Below the pieces are notes generated by a model. It was not told the origin of the DNA. It saw nothing but the letters and a program-made list of their open reading frames with translations, and did not search any database. Of a stretch of 12,176 bases of DNA, positions 6,319 through 12,176 are shown piece by piece (position 1 is the first letter of the stretch; every line of letters starts with the position of its first letter). Origin of the DNA: Clostridiales bacterium (GTDB lineage Bacteria; Bacillota; Clostridia; UBA1381); contig DMLG01000079.1 in NCBI GenBank assembly GCA_003453455.1, positions 1 through 12,176 on the forward strand, in the 5' to 3' direction. A program made the translations under genes and the position numbers.

Positions 6319-9300
6319 CTATTTTATAAGACTTTCATCAACTTCATCAATGGCAAGGGCAAGCATTTTTGTTACACCCTTTTCCTGCATAGTAACGCCG
6401 TAGAGGGTATTTGCAGCCTCCATAGTTCCTCTTCTGTGGGTAATTACAATGAACTGTGTGTCGTCAATATAGTTTTTTAAGTATGTTGCAAATCGCCATA
6501 CATTTACATCATCGAGTGCCGCATCAATCTCGTCTAATATACAAAATGGCGTCGGTTTTACCCTTAGTATTGCGAAAAGCAAGGCAATCGCTATAAATGA
6601 CTTTTCGCCGCCCGAATAAAGATTTATATTTTGGAGACTTTTTCCGGGAAGCTGTGCCTCAATTTCTATACCGCTTTCCAAAACATCCTCAGGACGGGAT
6701 AAATAGAGTTTTCCGTGACCTCCGCCGAAAAGTTCTGAAAAGACCTTCTCAAAGCTTCTGTTTATCTCTTCAAACCTCTTTGCAAAATGCTCCTCCATAA
6801 GCTCCTGCATAGAATCAATTACCTTTACAAGATTACTTTTTGCATTTTCCAAATCAGATTTTTGTGTTGATAAAAATTCAAATCGTTCTTTTACCTCTTT
6901 ATATTCTTCGATAGCGTCTACATTGATGCTTCCAAGCGACTTAATCTTTGCTTTTAATTCCGCAGCACGCGAGGAGGCCGCTCTTTCGTCTTCAAATTCC
7001 GTCTTTACTTCCTCTGCCGTTTCCAAAGTCAGCTCATAATCGTCCCAAAGACGCGATATTGCGCTGTCCTGCTGGATAGTCAGGCGTTCCTCTTTGCTTT
7101 CAATTCGCGAAAGTTCCTGCCCTAACAGTATCAATTTATCGGTAATTTCCTTGTTTTGTGTTTGCATATTTTTGAGTTTTTCCAAAATCACCGCTTTTTC
7201 CTGCTCAATTTCCGCAAGGCGCACCTTTATCTTTTCCGAAATCTTCAAGGTTTCATCAATTTTTGCGTGTTTTTCCTGAATTTCGGTCAAAAGCTCGGCA
7301 TTTTTGTTATCAATTTCTGCTTTATCCGCCGTTTTTTTGGAAATTTCCTCATTATTTTCAGCTATCGTATTTTTAATGCTCTCTATATTTTGTCTTTCCG
7401 TGGAAATTTCCTGCTCTATCGCACGAAGACGAACAGTTTCGTTCATAATCTCCTGTGCTTTTTCTTCCTTGTCCGCCTGCATCTTATCATACTTTTCCGA
7501 AAGCTTTTCTATTTCATCGTTCAAGCGCGAAATATCATTTTCGCCTGTTCTCACACTGGCAATGAGCGATGCGATTTCCTCCTGGGATTTGGAAAGCTCC
7601 GCTTCAATCGCACCAAGCTCCTCTTCAATCCCTGTTTTATCCTCACCAAGCTTTAAGGTTGCCAAAAGGTGTTCGTTTGAATTTTTCAGAACAAGTATAT
7701 CATTTTCATATTCTCTTGCAAGAGGGCGGAAACTGTCAAGCTGCATAGAGACATTATCTATATCTGCCCTTTTTGTTTCCAATTCCTTTTCGATTTTTTG
7801 AATTTCAAGGCTCAGTCTTGAAATATCCTCTGTGAGCGTCTTTATTTCACTTGCACGCGACAAAAATCCGCTCGTCTTATTAACGCTTCCGCCGCTTATT
7901 GCACCGCCGCTGTTTAAAATATCGCCAAGCAAAGTTACAGTCCTGAAACGGTATCCGTATTTTTTTGAAAGCGCTATTGCATTATCAATATTATCGGTTA
8001 CAACCGTCCTTGCAAGAAGACTTTCCACTATTTTGGAGTATTTTTTATCGGTCTTGCAAAGCTCGCTTGCAAGGGCAATAACACCCTTATTTGATTTTAT
8101 ATCCGCCTCGTTTTCAAGCCTTTTTGCCGAAACCGACGAAATGGGCAGAAATGTAGCTCTGCCAAGTTTATTATTGCGAAGGTACGCTATTGCAAATTTG
8201 GCGTCCTCTTCACTTTCCACAACAATATTTTGAAGCGCTCCTCCAAGAGCTGTTTCTATTGCAGTGATGTATTCCTTATCAACCGAAATAAGCCCTGAAA
8301 GGGTGCCGTAAATTCTGCGCGATTTAAGTTCATTCGCCTTTATTACCGCCTTTACGCTCCTTGCATATCCCTCATAATCGTTTTCCATAGCTTCAAGCAT
8401 ACGCTTTTTTGAGGTTTTAGCCTTGAAATCAAGCTGTTTTTCCGCAAAATCTGCCGAAAGCGCCTTTTCCTCTTTATTTAGCACTTCAAGCTTTTCTTCG
8501 CATCCGGTTATGCGGTTTTTCATTGCTGAAACCTTTTCCTCAGCAGCTTTTAACTTTTTCTCATTTTCCTCTATTTCTTTTTTTGTATTCTTACTGCCAA
8601 GCTCCCTTGCTTCCTGCTCAGCGTTTATAGCATTTCTTCTTTCAAGGTATGCGCTCCGAAGCTTTTCAAGTCCTTCAATCTGTGTTTTCTCTGAGGATAC
8701 TGCATTTGACCTTTCCATAACCTGCGCCTTTAATGCATCAATCTCGGCAGCACAGCTGTCAATTTCGCCTATCCCTTTACTGCTATCCTCCTGCATCTTT
8801 GCAAATTGGGATACCAAGTTGTGGCTTTCTTCTTCTTTTTGCTTTATGTTCTGCTCAGCTATTGATATTTTTTCCGAAAGCTGTTCGTTTTTCTTAAAAA
8901 TTTCTGAAATTTCACCGTCTATTCTTGCTTTTAAAGTTTCGCTGTTTTCAATGTTATTCTTTGCAATGCTTATTTCATTTTCAATTTTTGAAATGCTGCC
9001 TTCATTCTCTAAAAGTGCATTATTTGTCTGCGCCTGCTCTCCGTCCTTTTTTTCATTTTCAGCATATAAATCAGCCATTTTCAGCTCAAAATCGTCCGCA
9101 CCTGATTTTACATCGCTTATTTCCGTCTCTAACTCTTCTTTCCTCTTTAAAACTTCCGAAAGTTGGAGCTTGCCTTTTTTAGCGGATAGTAAAATAAGGC
9201 TTACATCAAGCCCCCTATATTCCTCATAAAGCACGAGATATTCGCGCGCCTTTTTGGACTGGCGCTCCAAGGGTTTAATTCTTCCTTCGAGCTCTGCTGT

Positions 9301-9882
9301 AATATCGTTTATACGCACAAGATTTTCGGTTACAGAGGAGAGTTTTCGCTCTGCTTCTTCCTTTCTGTGCTTATATTTTGAAACACCTGCCGCGCCCTCA
9401 AAAAAGTTACGCCTATCCTCTGATTTTGTGGACAAAATCTGTGCAACATTTCCCTGTCCAATCATAGAATATCCGTCTCTTCCAAGACCTGTGTCCATAA
9501 ACAGTTCCTGTATGTCTTTCAGTCTGCAAGCTGCGCCGTTTATTTTGTATGAGGTCTCACCCGACCGAAAAACGCGCCTGGTTACCATTATTTCGTTATA
9601 CTCTATCGGAAATATTCCCTCAGAATTATCAAGAACAAGGCTTACCTCCGCAAAATTAAGCGGTTTCCTCGTTTGCGTTCCGTTAAAAATAACATCCTGC
9701 ATATTAGCACCGCGAAGTGTTTTAGCACTCATTTCGCCCATAACCCATCTTATCGCATCGGAAATATTACTTTTTCCGCTGCCGTTAGGACCTACAATTC
9801 CTGTAACTCCGCCCTCAAAATTCAAAACGGTTTTGTCTGCAAAGGACTTAAATCCCTGCATTTCAATCCTTTTTAAATACAA
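6319..9882 (-). CDS. smc: Chromosome segregation ATPase SMC
   Basis: SMC is the dimeric ATPase core of the bacterial condensin (with ScpA and ScpB, not in this window). It organises and segregates the chromosome. The 1187 residues, a normal length, show the full layout. The N-terminal head has Walker A GPNGSGKSN (31-39) and GQGNV (142-146). Coiled coil 1 runs from about 170 to 495 and the hinge from about 500 to 680 (GALQNIVVESEEDAKFAI; GGAISGGSV). Coiled coil 2 runs to about 1025. The C-terminal head has the signature LYSGGEKS (1088-1095) and Walker B PFCILDEIDAALDD. The start is taken as TTG at 9882 because YLKRIEMQGFKSF is the conserved opening strand of the family. The first in-frame ATG (9861) would remove seven residues of it. 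The start lies 6 bases after the radical SAM stop. Confidence 0.96.
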   Translation of the reverse strand: MYLKRIEMQGFKSFADKTVLNFEGGVTGIVGPNGSGKSNISDAIRWVMGEMSAKTLRGANMQDVIFNGTQTRKPLNFAEVSLVLDNSEGIFPIEYNEIMVTRRVFRSGETSYKINGAACRLKDIQELFMDTGLGRDGYSMIGQGNVAQILSTKSEDRRNFFEGAAGVSKYKHRKEEAERKLSSVTENLVRINDITAELEGRIKPLERQSKKAREYLVLYEEYRGLDVSLILLSAKKGKLQLSEVLKRKEELETEISDVKSGADDFELKMADLYAENEKKDGEQAQTNNALLENEGSISKIENEISIAKNNIENSETLKARIDGEISEIFKKNEQLSEKISIAEQNIKQKEEESHNLVSQFAKMQEDSSKGIGEIDSCAAEIDALKAQVMERSNAVSSEKTQIEGLEKLRSAYLERRNAINAEQEARELGSKNTKKEIEENEKKLKAAEEKVSAMKNRITGCEEKLEVLNKEEKALSADFAEKQLDFKAKTSKKRMLEAMENDYEGYARSVKAVIKANELKSRRIYGTLSGLISVDKEYITAIETALGGALQNIVVESEEDAKFAIAYLRNNKLGRATFLPISSVSAKRLENEADIKSNKGVIALASELCKTDKKYSKIVESLLARTVVTDNIDNAIALSKKYGYRFRTVTLLGDILNSGGAISGGSVNKTSGFLSRASEIKTLTEDISRLSLEIQKIEKELETKRADIDNVSMQLDSFRPLAREYENDILVLKNSNEHLLATLKLGEDKTGIEEELGAIEAELSKSQEEIASLIASVRTGENDISRLNDEIEKLSEKYDKMQADKEEKAQEIMNETVRLRAIEQEISTERQNIESIKNTIAENNEEISKKTADKAEIDNKNAELLTEIQEKHAKIDETLKISEKIKVRLAEIEQEKAVILEKLKNMQTQNKEITDKLILLGQELSRIESKEERLTIQQDSAISRLWDDYELTLETAEEVKTEFEDERAASSRAAELKAKIKSLGSINVDAIEEYKEVKERFEFLSTQKSDLENAKSNLVKVIDSMQELMEEHFAKRFEEINRSFEKVFSELFGGGHGKLYLSRPEDVLESGIEIEAQLPGKSLQNINLYSGGEKSFIAIALLFAILRVKPTPFCILDEIDAALDDVNVWRFATYLKNYIDDTQFIVITHRRGTMEAANTLYGVTMQEKGVTKMLALAIDEVDESLIK

Positions 9883-9888
9883 GTGTTT

Positions 9889-10893
9889 TCATTCCTTCCA
9901 AGCCTCAATTTCACCTTTTTCAAGGCTTTTTGACGGCTTTATTTTTATCTCTTTTTTGTATTTTTCGCGAATTCGCTCTATGTTTCTTTTCCCGTTTCCC
10001 AAAGCTTTTGAAATTTCTCTTTCATTCACCGCAAAAACTTCCGCAGATTTATCATTTTCTATGATTTTACAAATCTTATCAAAATATATTTCTCCCTCTG
10101 CCAGCTCACCTATTGCAGGGTGAAACGGTCCCGCAACAAGCGCTCCGCCCGGTGAAATTTCCTCGGTTACAGCAAGCGCTATACGAATAATTTCAATATT
10201 TTCTTTCCGGAACATAGGTATGATGTTTTTTAACACTTCTACTGTTTCTTCAACACTCCACGGAATGTATTCACCGCTTTTATACATCTTTTCAAGATAT
10301 GTATCCTTCAAAACAAGGGTCGGGTAAATACGCACAAAATCAGGTTTTAGTGCAATAATTTCAAGTGCTGTTTGTATGGATTTTTCCTTGCTGTCAGAGG
10401 GTAGTCCAAGCATCATTTGAAGTCCGAGTTTAAATGGATAATTTTTAATTTGCGAAACCGCAGAAATCACTGCATCTTTCGTATGACCCCTTCCTGATGC
10501 AAGCAAAACCTCATTATCCATTGACTGCACACCAAGCTCTATTGTTGTTACGCCGTATTTTTTCAGACGGTTTAATATTTCCGTTGAAATATAATCAGGG
10601 CGTGTGGAAAGGCGTATTCCGTCAAGAGTGCCCTTTTTCACAAATTCGTATGCCGCTTTTAGCAAATCCTCTTGCTTTTCTGCCGAAATGCCTGTAAAGC
10701 TGCCCCCGAAAAAAGCGGCTTCTATAACGCGCTCGCCTTTTGGGATTGTTCCTAAGTATTCTGTTATTATGCTCCTCACCTTGTCCGCAGTAACGTTTGT
10801 ATCCGCACCTGTTATGCGTCTTTGATTACAAAATGCACAGTCAAACGGACAGCCCTCATGGGGCACAAATATGGGTATATTATAATATTTCAT
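9889..10893 (-). CDS. Elp3-like radical SAM protein
   Basis: This is a radical S-adenosylmethionine enzyme of 334 residues. The [4Fe-4S] motif CxxxCxxC is at C15, C19 and C22 (GCPFDCAFCNQRRITG), and the SAM-binding FFGGSFTGI is at 61-69. Further family marks are LSTRPDYIS (95-103), ELGVQSMD and LGLQMMLGLP. The C-terminal part resembles the Radical_SAM_C extension of Elp3/YhcC relatives, and no acetyltransferase domain follows. The substrate is unknown. The gene often lies between rnc and smc in Clostridia, which hints at a core role, perhaps in RNA modification, but this is only inference. Its ATG overlaps the rnc stop (ATGA, 10890-10893). No convincing SD precedes it, so translation probably depends on ribosomes finishing rnc. 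Confidence 0.9.
   Translation of the reverse strand: MKYYNIPIFVPHEGCPFDCAFCNQRRITGADTNVTADKVRSIITEYLGTIPKGERVIEAAFFGGSFTGISAEKQEDLLKAAYEFVKKGTLDGIRLSTRPDYISTEILNRLKKYGVTTIELGVQSMDNEVLLASGRGHTKDAVISAVSQIKNYPFKLGLQMMLGLPSDSKEKSIQTALEIIALKPDFVRIYPTLVLKDTYLEKMYKSGEYIPWSVEETVEVLKNIIPMFRKENIEIIRIALAVTEEISPGGALVAGPFHPAIGELAEGEIYFDKICKIIENDKSAEVFAVNEREISKALGNGKRNIERIREKYKKEIKIKPSKSLEKGEIEAWKE
9893..9899 (-). promoter_or_regulatory. SD sequence that supports the TTG start of smc
   Basis: GGAAGGA on the minus strand lies 10 bases before the TTG, within the last codons of the radical SAM gene. The spacing is rather long, and together with a TTG codon this predicts modest initiation. An ATG at 9892 lies immediately after the SD but is out of frame with smc. 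Confidence 0.55.
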
Positions 10894-11561
10894 AACAATT
10901 TTATTGCGTTTTTGGCCGCAATCTGCTCTGCCTCTTTTTTACTTCTGCCTGCACCTTCTGCAATAACCTCACCGTCAACTAAAACCGCACATACAAATTT
11001 CTTATTATGGTCAGGACCGCTTTCGCTAATAAGCGAATAGCTGACCTTTCCCCTTCCGCCCTTTTGCGTTATCTCCTGAATTATCGTCTTGTAATCGTTT
11101 GACGGCTTATTTCCTGCGTTTTTTAATTCATCGTCCATTAATGACAAAAGCCACGATTTTGCACTTTCAAAATTGGAATCTAAAAATATTGCAGCCAAAA
11201 GCGCTTCAAAAGCGTCTGAAACGACGGATGCCCTGTTTCTTCCGCCTGTACTCTCCTCGCCCTTTCCAAGCTTTATATATTTTTGCAAATCAATTTTTTT
11301 TGCAAGCTCAAAAAGCCCCTTTTCGCATACCAAAGAGGCTCTTATTTTGCTCAGGTCACCTTCGTTATCTTCAAAAAATCTTAAAAACAAGCTCTCACTG
11401 ACAATAAGGCTCAAAACAGAGTCGCCTAAAAATTCAAGGCGTTCATTGCTTTTTAATTTATGCTCGTTAGCATATGAGCTGTGCGTGAGTGCAGTTTCAA
11501 GATATCTGCGGTTTTTAAAGCAATATCCTATTTTTGCCTCAAAAACTTCCGTATCAATCAT
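10890..11561 (-). CDS. rnc: Ribonuclease III
   Basis: RNase III cuts double-stranded RNA, including rRNA precursors and structured mRNAs. The 223 residues hold the endonuclease domain (1-150) with the signature NERLEFLGD (39-47) and the expected metal-binding and catalytic residues E40, E43, D47, D116 and E119 (SDAFEALLAAIFLD). A double-stranded RNA-binding domain follows at about 154-223, ending in GRSKKEAEQIAAKNAI. The length is normal. The ATG overlaps the acpP stop by one base (TGATG), and its SD (GGAGG) lies in the last acpP codons, so the two genes are coupled. The start codon is supported by this SD and by the usual N-terminal length. The acpP-rnc order is conserved in Firmicutes. Confidence 0.97.
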   Translation of the reverse strand: MIDTEVFEAKIGYCFKNRRYLETALTHSSYANEHKLKSNERLEFLGDSVLSLIVSESLFLRFFEDNEGDLSKIRASLVCEKGLFELAKKIDLQKYIKLGKGEESTGGRNRASVVSDAFEALLAAIFLDSNFESAKSWLLSLMDDELKNAGNKPSNDYKTIIQEITQKGGRGKVSYSLISESGPDHNKKFVCAVLVDGEVIAEGAGRSKKEAEQIAAKNAIKLL

Positions 11562-11800
11562 CAGTCCTCCAAATCCGTGTGGTCCTTTAAATATGAAACC
11601 ACATCTGAAACGGTCTCTATTTCCTCAATATCCTCTTCGGGAACTTCTATTTCAAATTCTGATTCAAGAGCCATTATAAGGTCAATAAGTTCCAGTGAAT
11701 CTGCTCCGAAATCTTCAAGAAAATTTGACTCCATAGTTATTTCGTCTTCATTTACACCAAGCTGTTCGTTTATAATAGTCTTCACCTTATCAAATATCAT
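11561..11800 (-). CDS. acpP: Acyl carrier protein
   Basis: This small acidic carrier holds growing acyl chains on a phosphopantetheine arm during fatty acid synthesis. The 79 residues form the usual four-helix protein. The attachment motif GADSLEL (32-38) makes S35 the modified serine, and the acidic recognition helix follows ([19 protein letters not shown]). I chose the ATG at 11800. GGAGGAG lies 6 bases upstream, and the TTG further upstream (11815) would place the SD inside the gene. It is the first gene after the promoter at 11854-11882 and is coupled to rnc. The fab genes that often precede acpP are not next to it here, because an IscU-type gene and a terminator lie upstream. A carrier for another pathway is unlikely given the rnc linkage. 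Confidence 0.96.
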   Translation of the reverse strand: MIFDKVKTIINEQLGVNEDEITMESNFLEDFGADSLELIDLIMALESEFEIEVPEEDIEEIETVSDVVSYLKDHTDLED

Positions 11801-11806
11801 AAGACA

Positions 11807-11813
11807 CTCCTCC
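11807..11813 (-). promoter_or_regulatory. SD sequence that sets the acpP start
   Basis: GGAGGAG on the minus strand lies 6 bases before the ATG at 11800. It is an almost full match to the anti-SD and decides for this ATG over the upstream in-frame TTG. Confidence 0.9.
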
Positions 11814-11853
11814 AAAATTGTAATAATCTGGCTAATCTTTCTACACCGATTTT

Positions 11854-11882
11854 ATTATACTCTAAAACTTTCCTTTTTGCAA
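11854..11882 (-). promoter_or_regulatory. Sigma-A promoter of the acpP-rnc-smc-ftsY operon
   Basis: On the minus strand TTGCAA (11882-11877), a 17-base spacer and TATAAT (11859-11854, a perfect -10) make a strong vegetative promoter. Transcription should begin near 11847, leaving a leader of about 47 bases before acpP. It lies directly downstream of the terminator that closes the previous gene, so this is where the operon begins. No FapR-like operator was recognised in the leader. Confidence 0.9.
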
Positions 11883-11891
11883 TATATTTGT

Positions 11892-11945
11892 AAAAAAAAT
11901 AGCCGCCTTATAAGGTTTATTTACAAAATAACCTTTTGGGCAGCT
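11892..11945 (-). terminator. Intrinsic terminator after the IscU-type gene
   Basis: On the minus strand AGCTGCC (11945-11939) pairs with GGCGGCT (11907-11901), with one G-U pair. Inside this lies a second stem, AAGGTT (11935-11930) with AACCTT (11917-11912), that continues through ATTT/AAAT with one bulge. A run of eight T (11899-11892) follows. The structure starts 9 bases after the stop codon at 11955. The 154 bases between this gene and acpP hold only this terminator and the acpP promoter and leader. Confidence 0.88.
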
Positions 11946-11954
11946 TATTCTTTA

Positions 11955-12176
11955 CTATTTGCCTGCGTGAGGGCAAGCGTTGCAATCGGATTTACAGCCT
12001 TCGTGAACGCTTTTGCCGCTACTTCCCCTGTAATTGTCTATTGCTGATTTTATTGCCTCTTCTGCAAGCACAGAGCAGTGTATCTTCTGAGGCGGAAGTC
12101 CGTCAAGAGCCTCCATAACAGCCTTATTTGTAAGCTGCAGCGCCTCATCAACCGTTTTACCCTTTACCATCTCTGT
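11955..12176 (-). CDS. IscU/NifU-type iron-sulfur cluster scaffold protein, 3' end only
   Basis: The gene runs off the right edge, and only its last 73 residues are visible. The stretch TEMVKGKTVDEALQLTN, then GLPPQKIHCSVLAEEAI, is the C-terminal half of an IscU/NifU N-domain scaffold. The cysteine in IHCSVL is the third conserved cluster ligand (C106 of E. coli IscU). These proteins assemble [2Fe-2S] or [4Fe-4S] clusters with sulfur from a NifS/IscS cysteine desulfurase, which is often encoded next door. After the usual end of the domain there is an additional tail with C-x3-C-x2-C spacing (GCKSDCNACPHAGK), which E. coli IscU lacks. The gene ends with TAG and is followed by a strong terminator. 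The true start lies outside the window. Whether to call it iscU or nifU cannot be decided from this part. Confidence 0.92.
   Translation of the reverse strand, partial: TEMVKGKTVDEALQLTNKAVMEALDGLPPQKIHCSVLAEEAIKSAIDNYRGSSGKSVHEGCKSDCNACPHAGK

Noticed and set aside
8423..10123. Long plus-strand open frames opposite smc (8423-9229 and 9254-10123) and opposite other genes
   Set aside because: They are antisense to clear conserved genes, show low-complexity Ser/Phe-rich translations typical of reverse reading of coiled-coil codons, and have no family features.
11801..11815. Upstream TTG start for acpP
   Set aside because: It would translate the GGAGGAG SD as codons and add five residues absent from acyl carrier proteins.
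1..12176. CRISPR array, tRNA, rRNA, transposase or prophage genes
   Set aside because: I found no regularly spaced repeats, cloverleaf-like sequences or recombinase/phage-like proteins on either strand.

Overview
The window is a run of twelve genes, all on the minus strand, from an AT-rich, low-GC Gram-positive bacterium. The order acpP-rnc-radical SAM-smc-ftsY, with an Elp3-like radical SAM gene between rnc and smc, is typical of the class Clostridia (Bacillota). Strong Shine-Dalgarno (SD) sequences, clostridial-type SMC and RNase III, and the ACT/UPF0210 gene pair fit that placement. I cannot assign a genus. Nothing looks like a mobile element, CRISPR array, tRNA or rRNA, and no gap between genes exceeds about 155 bases.

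Transcription runs from high to low coordinates. At the right edge is the 3' end of an IscU/NifU-type iron-sulfur scaffold gene, closed by a strong intrinsic terminator (11892-11945). A clear sigma-A promoter (TTGCAA-17-TATAAT, 11854-11882) then starts the housekeeping operon: acpP (acyl carrier protein), rnc (RNase III), a radical SAM enzyme of unknown substrate, smc (chromosome condensation ATPase) and ftsY (signal recognition particle receptor). Its genes overlap by 1-4 bases or lie 6-13 bases apart, so translation is probably coupled. smc appears to start at TTG.

A second strong promoter (TTGACA-17-TAAAAT with an extended -10, 5358-5386) lies just after ftsY and drives hom (homoserine dehydrogenase) and lysC (aspartate kinase). 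These are two enzymes of the aspartate-family amino-acid pathway (Lys, Thr, Met). An imperfect palindrome covers the -35 box and may be an operator. The unit ends at a textbook intrinsic terminator (2827-2864) that starts at the lysC stop codon.

Beyond it lie rlmB (23S rRNA 2'-O-methyltransferase), a small ACT-domain protein, a UPF0210 (DUF711, 'PFL family') protein and a stand-alone TfoX N-terminal-domain protein, with little or no space between them. The ACT/UPF0210 pair is widely conserved but its function is unknown, so it is the best candidate here for an undescribed system. The window ends in about 90 bases without a gene that contain a long inverted repeat.

Overall this is mostly an ordinary core-genome region. 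The points of interest are the uncharacterised conserved genes, unusual start sites, a cysteine-rich tail on the IscU-like protein, and how the hom-lysC and rlmB units are controlled.
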